Shown here: piece after piece, positions 47,013 to 55,117 of the stretch | Layout of the letters: the number at the start of each line of letters is the position of its first letter | Position numbering within the stretch: position 1 is the stretch's first letter | Origin: Rathayibacter sp. VKM Ac-2804 | GTDB lineage: Bacteria; Actinomycetota; Actinomycetes; Actinomycetales; Microbacteriaceae | Length of the DNA: 64,000 nucleotides | Reading direction: 5' to 3' | NCBI RefSeq assembly: GCF_009866655.1 | Contig: NZ_CP047420.1 | Span: forward strand, 3,658,001-3,722,000 | Position numbers and translations under genes: made by a program | Notes under the pieces: generated by a model | Databases searched by the model: none | Told to the model about the DNA's origin: nothing | What the model saw: only the letters and a program-made list of their open reading frames with translations

Positions 47013-48026
47013 TCACGCGCCGTCGGGGTCGGCCGCGAGGATCGTCGCGATCTCGGTGGTGTCGATCACGAGGGTGTCGTGCGGAGTGAGGCCGGGGCTC
47101 TTCGGGGTCGGCACGGGCAGGCGCACCAGCAGCGCGCCGGGGTCGACGCTGAAGCGGCCGCTGGTGGTGCGGCCGATCGGATCGCCGTCGAGCTCGGCGA
47201 GCACGGGCTGGTCGAGTTCGAAGGAGAACTCGCGCCCGGGCCACTGGTGCAGCGAGGCGAGGCCGTTGCGGTTGCCCGTCGCGACGTCGAGGGCGAGGCC
47301 GAAGCGGCGGCGCAGCAGCACCAGCTCCAGATCGCCGTCGTCGAGCACCGCGCCGGCGGCGAGCTCGATGTTCGCCACGACCGAGCTGCAGTTGCACGCC
47401 AGCACCATCAGCGTGCGGGTCGGCGGCTCGGGCTTCCCGTCGATGGTCAGCGTCACCTCGAAGCCGGCCTTGAACATCACCTCGGCACCGGCCGCGACGT
47501 ACGCGCCCCAGCCGACGCGCTTCTTCAGCTCGTCGTCGGTCTTGTCCATGATCTCGGCGTCCAGGCCCACGCCGCCCATCACCATGAAGACGCGCTCCTG
47601 ACCGTCGTCGAACGTGGCCGTGCCGACGTCGACCGCCCGGTCCTGGCCCAGCAGCGCGATCTCGACAGCATCGGCGAGCGACCCGAGCGGGATGCCGAGG
47701 TTGCGGGCGAGCAGGTTGCCGGTGCCGCTGGGCAGCAGGCCGTACGGGACTCTCGTCCCCCGCAGCACCGAGGCCACCGCGCGCACGGTGCCGTCGCCGC
47801 CCATCGCGCAGACGAGATCGGCGCCCGACTCCAGTGCCGCGCGCGCGGCCCCGGCTCCCGAGTCGTCGACGCTGGTCTCGAACCAGAGCGGCTCGCTCCA
47901 GCCCGCCCGGCGCGCGACCGTGGCGACCACGTCCTCCGCCGCGCCGACGTCGTCGAACTTGCTCGGGTTGATGACGACGGCGACCACCGGGCGCGCGCTC
48001 GCGGATCGGTCGGAAGAGGCTCTCAC
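47013..48026 (-). CDS. Diacylglycerol/lipid kinase family protein
   Basis: This 337-residue soluble or membrane-associated lipid kinase of the DAGK_cat family (DgkB/YegS-like) has an N-terminal nucleotide domain with VAVVINPSKF (about 15), GADLVCAMGGDGTVRAV (catalytic GGDGT, about 70) and LPSGTGNLLARNL (about 98). A C-terminal beta-sandwich covers about 140-320. It starts at GTG 48026, 4 nt after the GH76 stop, making an hpt-GH76-lipid kinase operon. The lipid substrate is unknown; involvement in phosphatidic acid or glycolipid turnover is likely. Confidence 0.88.
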   Translation of the reverse strand: MRASSDRSASARPVVAVVINPSKFDDVGAAEDVVATVARRAGWSEPLWFETSVDDSGAGAARAALESGADLVCAMGGDGTVRAVASVLRGTRVPYGLLPSGTGNLLARNLGIPLGSLADAVEIALLGQDRAVDVGTATFDDGQERVFMVMGGVGLDAEIMDKTDDELKKRVGWGAYVAAGAEVMFKAGFEVTLTIDGKPEPPTRTLMVLACNCSSVVANIELAAGAVLDDGDLELVLLRRRFGLALDVATGNRNGLASLHQWPGREFSFELDQPVLAELDGDPIGRTTSGRFSVDPGALLVRLPVPTPKSPGLTPHDTLVIDTTEIATILAADPDGA

Positions 48027-48030
48027 GGAC

Positions 48031-49131
48031 TCAGTCTGCTGTGCCGCGCGCCGGGTCCCGCACCGAGCGCCGCTCGAGCGTCGCCGCCGCCTCCGTCGCG
48101 AGGACCGCGCCGAGCTCGGCCGAGAGCGTCGCCGGAAGGGTCGGCGGCGCGTCCCAGCGCGGGCCGGCGAGCAGCACGCCGCCGCGCTCGCTCGAGCGCC
48201 ACAGGGCGTCGACGCTGCCGGAGACGAAGCCGCGGAGGCGCTCGGCCGACGCCGGGTCGACCCCCTCCGCCGTCGCGAGGTCGACGAGGTGCCGGTAGGC
48301 GATGCCGCCGAACAGCGCGCCGTCGCCCGCGCCCTGGTCGACGAGGACGCCGCCGGGGGCGAGGCGCGTGAGCAGGTCGTCGGCGGTGCGGGAGGCGTGC
48401 CCGAGCAGCCGCGCATCCGGACGCAGACGGTGCAGCGCCAGCGCCGCACCGATGTAGACGCCGTGGTTGTAGCTGAACGCCCAGTCGTCGCGGGCCGAGC
48501 CGCCCTCGCGGCCGATGCCGTCGGCGACGAAGCCGGTGTCGTCGTCGCGCAGGCGCACGTGCAGCCAGTCGAAGGCGGCCCGGGACAGCTCCTCGCGGCC
48601 GTCCGGGCGGAGGCGCTCCAGCCGTGCGCCGAGGATCGCGAACGGCCCGTTCGCCGGCGCGTTCTTGTAGTCGAGCTGGCGGCGGCGCCAGGCGAGGCTC
48701 GCACCGTGCCGGAGGTTCCAGCCGCGGGCGACCGCGAAGCGCCAGAGCCGGTCGGCGCGGTCGAGCCAGCGCCCCTCCCCCGTCGCCTCGCCGAGCCGGG
48801 CGAGAGCTCCGCCGAGCCACATCATGTCGTCGAAGTAGCCGTTGACGAGCCGGCCGCCGTTGCGCAGCCGGACCGTGCGGTGGATCCGGACGGCGCGCTC
48901 GAGGTGCTCGGCCTCTCCGGTGCGCTCGAACGCGTCGACGGCGGCGTCGATCGCGTGCGCGAGCCACCAGTAGTTGAAGACGAGGTCCGCCCGCAGCGAG
49001 GTCGGGTAGCTCATGTGGTAGCCGAGGACCGGCACCCCGAAGAGCCGCTCGAGACTCGACTGGGCCGCGTCCGCGCGGGCGCCGGCCGCGGAGCGGCTAG
49101 GCGTAGACGTGGGGAGCGAGGATCGCGACAT
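48031..49131 (-). CDS. GH76-family alpha-1,6-mannanase-like protein, no signal peptide
   Basis: This 366-residue (alpha/alpha)6 barrel of glycoside hydrolase family 76 has the catalytic Asp pair in NGYFDDMMWLGGAL (about 97-110). The conserved NAPANGPFAI (about 157) and AFSYNHGVYIGAAL (about 219) are also present. Unlike most GH76 enzymes it lacks a signal peptide, so it should be cytosolic unless exported otherwise. Its ATG lies inside the 3' end of hpt (35-nt overlap in another frame); no in-frame alternative start exists for over 30 codons. Endo-mannanase action on alpha-1,6-mannan is the family norm; the substrate here is unknown. Confidence 0.85.
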   Translation of the reverse strand: MSRSSLPTSTPSRSAAGARADAAQSSLERLFGVPVLGYHMSYPTSLRADLVFNYWWLAHAIDAAVDAFERTGEAEHLERAVRIHRTVRLRNGGRLVNGYFDDMMWLGGALARLGEATGEGRWLDRADRLWRFAVARGWNLRHGASLAWRRRQLDYKNAPANGPFAILGARLERLRPDGREELSRAAFDWLHVRLRDDDTGFVADGIGREGGSARDDWAFSYNHGVYIGAALALHRLRPDARLLGHASRTADDLLTRLAPGGVLVDQGAGDGALFGGIAYRHLVDLATAEGVDPASAERLRGFVSGSVDALWRSSERGGVLLAGPRWDAPPTLPATLSAELGAVLATEAAATLERRSVRDPARGTAD

Positions 49132-49648
49132 CGCGGAGGTTGCGGTAGCGCTCGGCGTAGTCGAGGCCGTAGCCGATGACGAAGTCGTTCGGGATGTCGA
49201 AGCCCACGTAGGCGACGTCGACCTCGACCTTGGCGGCGCGGGGCTTGCGGAACAGCGCGCAGATCTCGACCGACTCGGCGCCGCGGCTGCGCAGGTTGCC
49301 CTGCAGCCAGGAGAGGGTGAGACCGGAGTCGATGATGTCCTCGACGATCAGCACCTTGCGGTCGGTGATGTCGGTGTCGAGGTCCTTGAGGATCCGGACC
49401 ACGCCCGAGGACTTCGTGCTGCTGCCGTAGGAGGAGACGGCCATCCAGTCCATCACGATGTCGAGCTTGAGCTCGCGGGCGAGGTCCGCCATCACCATCA
49501 CGGCACCGCGGAGCACCCCCACGATGAGCAGGTTCTCGCCGGCGTAGTCGCGCTCGATGGCGCGGGCCAGGTCGCGGATCCGCTCGTGGATCTCGGCCTC
49601 GGTGAAGAGGACCTCGGTGATGTCGTCGGCGATGTCGGCTGCTTCCAC
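49097..49648 (-). CDS. hpt: Hypoxanthine phosphoribosyltransferase
   Basis: This 183-residue purine salvage enzyme makes IMP/GMP from hypoxanthine/guanine and PRPP. The PRPP motif VLIVEDIIDSGL is at 99-110. LLIVGVLRGAVMVMADL (39-56), DWMAVSSYGSSTKSSG (67-82) and FVIGYGLDYAERYRNL (about 156) are conserved. The start is GTG at 49648, with TAGAGT 6 nt upstream and no SD, implying a leaderless mRNA separate from tilS. In related genomes hpt precedes ftsH directly; here other genes intervene. Confidence 0.96.
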   Translation of the reverse strand: MEAADIADDITEVLFTEAEIHERIRDLARAIERDYAGENLLIVGVLRGAVMVMADLARELKLDIVMDWMAVSSYGSSTKSSGVVRILKDLDTDITDRKVLIVEDIIDSGLTLSWLQGNLRSRGAESVEICALFRKPRAAKVEVDVAYVGFDIPNDFVIGYGLDYAERYRNLRDVAILAPHVYA

Positions 49649-49684
49649 CCGGCCACTCTACGGGCGAGGGCCCCGTGCTCCCTC

Positions 49685-49747
49685 CCGCGAGATGCCACTT
49701 GTGCACGCCTTCCACGGCGTGTCGCGCGCACAAGCGGCATCTCGCGG
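49685..49747. other. Long near-perfect hairpin between tilS and hpt
   Basis: Arms of 20 nt (CCGCGAGATGCCACTTGTGC and GCACAAGCGGCATCTCGCGG, one mismatch) enclose a 23-nt loop. The loop has a nested stem ACGCC/GGCGT. It lies between the tilS stop and the hpt promoter. It is far longer than the other terminators in the window and may be a terminator, an RNA element or a mobile palindrome. Confidence 0.85.
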
Positions 49748-49755
49748 CGGGGGGA

Positions 49756-50745
49756 TCACACGGGGGCGAAGACGAGAGTCGCGGACACCCGGGTGGCGCG
49801 GACGCCCGGGAGGTCGACGCCCTTCTGGCCGTGCCAGTCGGTGACGAGGGCGGCGACGGCGAGGGTCTGCGCGCGGGAGAGGGCGACGCCGAACTCGTTC
49901 TGCACGACGAGGCGGATGATGCGCTGGCGCAGCGCCGGCGGGTCGGCGGCCAGGCCGCGCGCGTCGACCGTGACGTGCCCGTCGTCGTTCTGGCCGACGA
50001 GCTCGAGCGCCCAGTCGAGCGCCATCGCGTCGAGCGCGTCGCCGTCCTCGCGGAGCTGGTCGGCCGTGCGGGCGAGGGCCTCGGCGACTCCGGGGCCGAG
50101 CTCGTCCTCGAGCACCGGGAGGACCGTGCCGCGGACGCGGACGCGGGTGTAGCGCGGGTCGGCGTTGTGCGGGTCCTCCCACGGCTCCAGCCCGGCGTCG
50201 TCGCAGGCCGCCCGGGTGCTCGCGCGCCGGATGCCGAGCAGGGGGCGCCGCAGCACCCCGCTCACCGCCGCCATGCCGTGCAGACTCGCGGCCCCCGCAC
50301 CGCGCGCGAGTCCGAGCAGCACCGTCTCGGCCTGGTCGTCGAGGGTGTGCGCGAGGAGGACCGCCGCGGCACCCGTCGCCTCGACCGCGTCATCGAAGGC
50401 GCGGTACCGCGCCGTGCGCGCAGCCGCCTCCGGACCCTCGCCGTCCAGCAGCACGGACACGACCTCGCGCAGCACGGGGGCGAGACCGAGGGCGTGCGCC
50501 TGCTGCGCCGCGCGTCGGGCGACCTCCGCCGAGCCGTCCTGCAGCCCGTGGTCGACGATCACCGCTCCGGCCCGCCGACCGCCGCGCTCGGCCTCGAAGG
50601 CGACCGCCGCCGCGAGGGCCAGCGAGTCGGCTCCCCCGCTCAGCGCGACGAGAACCAGGGCGCCCGGCTCGAGCTCGTCGAGGCTCGCGCGCACCGCGCG
50701 CCGGATGTCGGCGACGGCGGGAGTCAGGCGAGGGCGATCGGGCAC
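49756..50745 (-). CDS. tilS: tRNA(Ile)-lysidine synthase
   Basis: This 329-residue enzyme modifies the wobble C of tRNA-Ile(CAU) to lysidine, letting it read AUA; it is essential. The N-type ATP-pyrophosphatase P-loop is SGGADS at 36-41. AHTLDDQAETVLLGLARG (about 133-150) and RPLLGIRR are conserved. A C-terminal TilS substrate-binding region follows. The start is GTG 50745, with TAACGT 8 nt upstream. It is divergent from ppa and upstream of hpt. Confidence 0.94.
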   Translation of the reverse strand: MPDRPRLTPAVADIRRAVRASLDELEPGALVLVALSGGADSLALAAAVAFEAERGGRRAGAVIVDHGLQDGSAEVARRAAQQAHALGLAPVLREVVSVLLDGEGPEAAARTARYRAFDDAVEATGAAAVLLAHTLDDQAETVLLGLARGAGAASLHGMAAVSGVLRRPLLGIRRASTRAACDDAGLEPWEDPHNADPRYTRVRVRGTVLPVLEDELGPGVAEALARTADQLREDGDALDAMALDWALELVGQNDDGHVTVDARGLAADPPALRQRIIRLVVQNEFGVALSRAQTLAVAALVTDWHGQKGVDLPGVRATRVSATLVFAPV

Positions 50746-50862
50746 ATCAAGTAACGTTAGGCCAGCGATCCGGCCTGCGAGCGCGCGCGTCCGCACGCGT
50801 TCTCCCGGCCGGTCCGACCCGCCGATGCGCCGCCCGCGGCGCCACCGACTCAAGGAGCGAAC

Positions 50863-51354
50863 ATGGCCGCATACGACGTCGTCGTAGAGATCCCCAAGGG
50901 CAGCCGCAACAAGTACGAGGTCGACCACGAGACCGGTCGCGTCTACCTCGACCGCGTGCTCTTCACCTCCTTCGTCTACCCGACGGACTACGGCTACTTC
51001 GAGAACACCCTCGGCCTCGACGGCGACCCCGTCGACGCGCTGGTGCTGCTCGAGTACCCCGTCTTCCCGGGCGTGGGCGTCTCCGTCCGCCCCGTCGGCG
51101 TGCTCAACATGAGCGACGAGGCCGGCTCCGACGCCAAGGTGATCGTGGTCCCCGCGAAGGACCCGCGCTGGCAGCACATCCAGGACATCGCCGACGTCCC
51201 GGAGCAGACCAAGAACGAGATCAAGCACTTCTTCGAGCGCTACAAGGACCTCGAGCCCAACAAGTGGGTCAAGGTCGAGGCCTGGGGCGACGCCGCCGAG
51301 GCGGAGCAGATCGTCCAGGACGGCATCAAGAAGCTGGCCGAAGAGGGCCACTGA
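50863..51354 (+). CDS. ppa: Inorganic pyrophosphatase
   Basis: This 163-residue family I pyrophosphatase hydrolyses PPi and pulls biosynthetic reactions forward. The Mg-binding signature [12 protein letters not shown] is at about 52-63. [10 protein letters not shown] and [12 protein letters not shown] are conserved. Strong SD AAGGAG lies 6 nt before the ATG. It is monocistronic, divergent from tilS and ended by a strong hairpin. Confidence 0.97.
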   Translation: MAAYDVVVEIPKGSRNKYEVDHETGRVYLDRVLFTSFVYPTDYGYFENTLGLDGDPVDALVLLEYPVFPGVGVSVRPVGVLNMSDEAGSDAKVIVVPAKDPRWQHIQDIADVPEQTKNEIKHFFERYKDLEPNKWVKVEAWGDAAEAEQIVQDGIKKLAEEGH

Positions 51355-51377
51355 CCCTCACGGGCCACTGAACGACG

Positions 51378-51432
51378 GAACCCGCCCCGTCGAGTCGACC
51401 GGCTGCTGCCGGCGCCTCGAGGGGGCGGGTTC
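51378..51432. terminator. Bidirectional terminator between ppa and NlpC/P60 gene
   Basis: An 11-bp stem (GAACCCGCCCC / GGGGCGGGTTC) flanks an inner region that itself folds (CCGGCTGCTGCCGG). It is followed by TTCTGTCG on the plus strand. It serves both convergent genes. Confidence 0.85.
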
Positions 51433-51448
51433 TTCTGTCGCTGCGGCG

Positions 51449-52969
51449 CTACGCCGTCGGGCGGCCGACCATGCCGGTCGGGGTGCCCCAGATCGAGTGC
51501 ACGCGCACCGGCGAGTTGGGGTTGGGCGCCTCGATCATCTGGCCGTCGCCGAGGTAGATCGCCACGTGGTAGTAGTCACCGGGCGAGTCCGACCAGAAGA
51601 GCAGGTCGCCGCGCTGGCGCTGGCTGTAGGGGACGAGCTTGCCCTCGTTCGCCATGGTGTTGTACTGGTTCGTCGCGGAGTGCGTGCCGATGTACTCGCC
51701 GGCGCTCGCGTACGACTGCTTGGTGAGACCCGAGCAGTCCCAGACGTCCGGGCCCATGCCGCCGAGGACGTAGCGCTCGCCGAGCTGCGCCATCGCGTAC
51801 GAGATCGCGGTCTCGACCTGGTCGACCTGCGGCTCCGGGTTCGCCACCGGGACCGGAGCGGGCGGCGGTGCAGCCGGCTGCGGGAGCTGGACGACGGGCG
51901 GCGGTGCGGGGGCCGCCGGCGCGGCGGGCTGCTCCGGGGCCGGCTGCTGCTGCGGCGCCTCGGGCTGCGGGGCGACAGGCTGCTGCGCGATCGGGGCCGA
52001 GGGCTGGTTCGCGGCCGGCGCGGCCGGGCGGGAGCCGGACGACGAGGAACCCGACGACGAGGAGCCGGACGACGGCTGAGCCGCGACGGGAGCGCTCGCG
52101 GCGGGCTGAGCGGACGCAGCGTCGGCCTCGGCCTTCGCGGCGGCAGCGGCTGCGGCCGCCACTGCCTTGCGCTCCTGCTCGCCGGCGAGGAACGCGGTCT
52201 CGATCTCGACGGTGGAGTCCTTGAGCAGGGCGAGCTGCGCGATGAGCTCCTCCGACTTCGCCTCCTGCGCCGCGAGGGCGCTCCGGGCGGACGCGGCGGC
52301 GCTGTCGGCGCCGGTGCGCGCCTCGTCCGCGGCGTCGGACAGCTTCTGGTGCTCGACGACGGCGACGTCGGCCTGCTCGGCGAGCGACTCCGCGGTCTGC
52401 TTGTCGGCGAGGGCGTCGGCGTAGACGCGCTGCGACTGCTCGGAGAGCTGCGACATGGCGCCGAGCTGGTACAGCAGATCGCCCGCGTCCTGGCCCTTCG
52501 CGACGAGGCTCATCGAGAGGTCGCCACCGGCGGAGCGGGAGAGGTGCGCGGCGAGGAGGCCGGCACGCATCTGCGAGGTGTGGGCCGTCGACGCCGCCTC
52601 GTTCGCGCGGTCCTCGAGCTCGGCGACCGCGGCGGCCGCGGCGTCGAGCGCCTCCTGGGCCTGGCGCCAGGCCTCCGCCTTCTTCATCGCGACGAGCGAC
52701 GCGTCGTCGACCGAGGTCTGCAGCCCGCCGATCAGGGCGGTGATCGAGTCGATCTCGGCCTGCTTGCTCGCCTCGTCCGTCTTCGCGTTCTGCACGTCGT
52801 CCCACGACGGGTACGCCGGGTCGTCCGCCTGAGCGGGCACGATGCCGAGGGAGGCCGTGACGGCGGTCACCGCGAAGGCGGCGGAGACCGCCAGCGGAAG
52901 CCGGCCCTTCCAGGCCCGCTCGCGCGGGGCGGGGGTGAAGCTGCGGGCGGTCTTCTGCGCGTCAACCAA
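51449..52969 (-). CDS. Secreted NlpC/P60 peptidoglycan endopeptidase with coiled coil
   Basis: This 506-residue exported cell-wall hydrolase (RipA/CwlO-like) has a signal peptide at about 20-48 (AAFAVTAVTASLGIVPAQA), a coiled coil at about 55-275, a Ser/Gly then Pro/Ala/Gln-rich linker at about 285-370, and an NlpC/P60 domain at about 385-506. The catalytic Cys is in WDCSGLTKQSY and the His in YYHVAIYLGDG. It starts at TTG 52969, supported by AGGAG 6 nt upstream. The start overlaps the stop of the upstream M23 gene by 8 nt. The coiled coil probably autoinhibits the enzyme until FtsEX-type activation. Confidence 0.92.
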   Translation of the reverse strand: MVDAQKTARSFTPAPRERAWKGRLPLAVSAAFAVTAVTASLGIVPAQADDPAYPSWDDVQNAKTDEASKQAEIDSITALIGGLQTSVDDASLVAMKKAEAWRQAQEALDAAAAAVAELEDRANEAASTAHTSQMRAGLLAAHLSRSAGGDLSMSLVAKGQDAGDLLYQLGAMSQLSEQSQRVYADALADKQTAESLAEQADVAVVEHQKLSDAADEARTGADSAAASARSALAAQEAKSEELIAQLALLKDSTVEIETAFLAGEQERKAVAAAAAAAAKAEADAASAQPAASAPVAAQPSSGSSSSGSSSSGSRPAAPAANQPSAPIAQQPVAPQPEAPQQQPAPEQPAAPAAPAPPPVVQLPQPAAPPPAPVPVANPEPQVDQVETAISYAMAQLGERYVLGGMGPDVWDCSGLTKQSYASAGEYIGTHSATNQYNTMANEGKLVPYSQRQRGDLLFWSDSPGDYYHVAIYLGDGQMIEAPNPNSPVRVHSIWGTPTGMVGRPTA

Positions 52970-54383
52970 GTGTGACTCCTCGTGCGGCCATGAAGGGCTG
53001 AGCGTCGACGGCGGTGCCGTTGACGCGGGTCTCGTAGTGCAGGTGGCAGCCGGTGGAGGCGCCGGTGGTGCCGACGGCGGCGATCTGCTGGCCCGCCTCG
53101 ACCCGCTGGCCGACGCTGACGTAGATGCCGCCGGGCATGATGTGCGCGTAGCCGGTGCTGATGCCGTCGCCGTTGCTGATCTCGATCCAGTTGCCGTAGG
53201 TGCCGAACCAGCCGGCGTAGGTCACCGTTCCGCTGTGGGCGGCGAAGATCGGAATGCCGCAGCCGCCGGCGATGTCGGTGCCGCGGTGGTAGGAGCTGGT
53301 CGAGCCGCCGCCGGTGGAGAGGCTGCCGCGCGGCCCGAAGGTGCCGGTGATCCGGCCCGACGCGGGGCGCACCCAGCCGGAGTCGCTGACGGCCGTCGAG
53401 CCGCCGCCGGGCGAGGGGACGACGGGGGCGCTGTAGCCGCTGCCGCCGCCGCTGGAGCCGCGCGACGGAGCCGCCGCGGCTGCGGCCGCCGCTGCCTCGC
53501 GAGCGGCCGCGGCCTGCTGACGCGCGAGCTCGGCCTGCGCCTGACGGGCGGCCTCCTGCTCGGCGAGGACGCGCTGGCGCTCCGCCTCGCGCGCGGCGAC
53601 GCCGGCCTCATACTCGGCGACCGTCGTCGACTCGGTGTCGCGGAGAGCGGCGAGCTGCTGCTCGAGCACGATGCTCTGGTTCTGCTGCTCGGTGAGAGCG
53701 GCCTCGGATGCGGCCTGGGCGGCGGTCGCCTCGGCGAGCTTCGCCTCGGCGGCGACGCGGAGCTTCTCCCGCTCGGTCTGGGCGACCTGGGCCTGAGCGC
53801 CGAGCGCCTCTGCGGCGTTCTTCGTGGTGCTCGCCTGCTCGTAGATGGCGTTGGAGCGCTCGACGAGCTTGGTCATGTTGCCGATGCGGCCGAGGAGGTC
53901 GTCGGCCTTGCCGCCCTCGCCGTCGAGGAAGATGTTGACCGAGAGGTCGGTGCCGGTGGTGCGGTAGAGCTGCGCGGCGAGCAGACCCGCCTGCTGCGTC
54001 GCGGCGTCGGCCTGGTCGGCGCTCGCGGTGGCCTTCGCCTCGAGCTCGGTCGCCTCGTCGGACGCCTTGTCGAAGGCGTCCTGCGCCGCGAAGTACTCGT
54101 CGCCGCGCTGCTGGGCGACCTGCTGCGCCGCCGCGACCTCGCTCTGCAGGTCGTCGATCAGCGAGAGGATGCTGTCCACCTGGGCGGCCGCCGCCTGGGT
54201 GTTGCCCTTCGCCGCCTCGACGTCGGCCCAGCTGGGGTACTCGACCGCCTGGGCGGGAGTGGCGACCAGCAGACCCGCGACCAGGGCCACCGCGGCCGAG
54301 ACGAGTGCCGTGCCGCGGAGTCGGCCGATCCGCGGCGCGCCGGAGCGGCGTGCGGGGCGGTTGCGGCGCGGGGAGTGGATCAT
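52962..54383 (-). CDS. Secreted M23-family (LytM) peptidoglycan hydrolase with coiled coil
   Basis: This 473-residue exported EnvC-like protein has a signal peptide at about 22-46 (ALVSAAVALVAGLLVATPAQA). A coiled coil of about 240 residues follows (rich in A/Q/E, e.g. QVAQTEREKLRVAAEAKLAE), then an Ala/Gly/Ser linker and a C-terminal LytM domain at about 355-465. Zn ligands HRGTD and HLHYE are intact, so it should be an active endopeptidase. It is co-translated with the NlpC/P60 gene. Both share YPSW(A/D)DV after the signal peptide, a sign of common origin of their coiled-coil parts. Confidence 0.92.
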   Translation of the reverse strand: MIHSPRRNRPARRSGAPRIGRLRGTALVSAAVALVAGLLVATPAQAVEYPSWADVEAAKGNTQAAAAQVDSILSLIDDLQSEVAAAQQVAQQRGDEYFAAQDAFDKASDEATELEAKATASADQADAATQQAGLLAAQLYRTTGTDLSVNIFLDGEGGKADDLLGRIGNMTKLVERSNAIYEQASTTKNAAEALGAQAQVAQTEREKLRVAAEAKLAEATAAQAASEAALTEQQNQSIVLEQQLAALRDTESTTVAEYEAGVAAREAERQRVLAEQEAARQAQAELARQQAAAAREAAAAAAAAAPSRGSSGGGSGYSAPVVPSPGGGSTAVSDSGWVRPASGRITGTFGPRGSLSTGGGSTSSYHRGTDIAGGCGIPIFAAHSGTVTYAGWFGTYGNWIEISNGDGISTGYAHIMPGGIYVSVGQRVEAGQQIAAVGTTGASTGCHLHYETRVNGTAVDAQPFMAARGVTLG

Positions 54384-54573
54384 GGGACCTCGGTGCTGGA
54401 GACGGAGTACTCCCCCGGCGGCGGTGCGGCTCCGTCGCGAGGAAGTGACGATTCCGACCCACCCTAGTCAAGCCCCTCCCGTACGCCTAGGGATCGGCGT
54501 CGCCCGTCCGGGGCACAGGCGCGCTTCGACGTCCCCTGTCAGACCGGTGCCGCGCGCCTCGTGCAGGCCGATT

Positions 54574-54602
54574 TTGCATATCGGGCCGGCTGTCCCTATG
54601 CT
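54574..54602 (+). promoter_or_regulatory. Promoter of tRNA-Glu
   Basis: A TTGCAT -35 and a TATGCT -10 box are separated by exactly 17 nt, 54 nt before the tRNA 5' end. The upstream 190 nt back to the M23 gene hold nothing else recognisable. Confidence 0.7.
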
Positions 54603-54655
54603 TGCGTGTCGGTAGTCATGGTGGGTCGGCCGCAGGGTCGCCCCGGCGAGCTTCC

Positions 54656-54728
54656 GGCCCCATCGTTTAGTGGCCTAGGACACCGCCCTTTCACGGCGGC
54701 AGCACGGGTTCGAATCCCGTTGGGGTCA
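54656..54728 (+). tRNA. tRNA-Glu (anticodon TTC)
   Basis: This is a 73-nt cloverleaf. The acceptor GGCCCCA pairs with TGGGGTC with one G-T pair, discriminator A. The anticodon loop CTTTCAC carries TTC, and the T-loop TTCGAAT is standard. No CCA is encoded. Confidence 0.97.
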
Positions 54729-54838
54729 CGGATGAGGGCTACCACAGCAAGAGAAGATCACCACCGCAGAACGGCCGGAGACGGACGGACTGTGAAAATC
54801 GAACAGCCTCGAAGGCAGTATGCTTGTCTTCGCAACGA

Positions 54839-54912
54839 GGCCCTGTAGCGCAGCTGGTTAGCGTGCCGCCCTGTCACGGCGGAGGTCGCGGGTTCAAGTC
54901 CCGTCAGGGTCG
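54839..54912 (+). tRNA. tRNA-Asp (anticodon GTC)
   Basis: This is a 74-nt cloverleaf. The acceptor GGCCCTG pairs with CAGGGTC, discriminator G. The anticodon loop CTGTCAC carries GTC, and the T-loop TTCAAGT is standard. A TATGCT -10-like box lies at 54819-54824. Confidence 0.97.
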
Positions 54913-54917
54913 CAGAG

Positions 54918-54945
54918 AGGCCCTTCCGAGAGGAAGGGCCTTTTC
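54918..54945 (+). terminator. Terminator after tRNA-Asp
   Basis: A perfect 10-bp stem (AGGCCCTTCC / GGAAGGGCCT) has loop GAGA and is followed by TTTCC. It is a canonical intrinsic terminator ending the Glu-Asp tRNA transcript. Confidence 0.92.
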
Positions 54946-55006
54946 CAGGAGATGACGAGTTCGTCTCCTCGCGGCATCGATGCTCTCGAGCATCACCGCC
55001 TGCACG

Positions 55007-55079
55007 GCTCTGTAGCTCAGTTGGTAGAGCGCACGACTGAAAATCGTGAGGTCACGGGATCGACGCCCGTCGGAGCCAC
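55007..55079 (+). tRNA. tRNA-Phe (anticodon GAA)
   Basis: This is a 73-nt cloverleaf. The acceptor GGCTCTG pairs with CGGAGCC, discriminator A. The anticodon loop CTGAAAA carries GAA. The T-loop is ATCGACG, so position 54 is A rather than the near-universal T. It is transcribed separately, since a terminator precedes it. Confidence 0.95.
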
Positions 55080-55081
55080 GG

Positions 55082-55117
55082 AAACCCTCGCCTAGCTTCT
55101 ACATGGCGGGGGTTTCT
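55082..55117 (+). terminator. Terminator after tRNA-Phe
   Basis: A 12-bp stem (GAAACCCTCGCC / GGCGGGGGTTTC, one G-T pair) has a 12-nt loop and is followed by TTCC. The 230 nt from here to the CPBP gene contain no recognisable feature. Confidence 0.85.
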
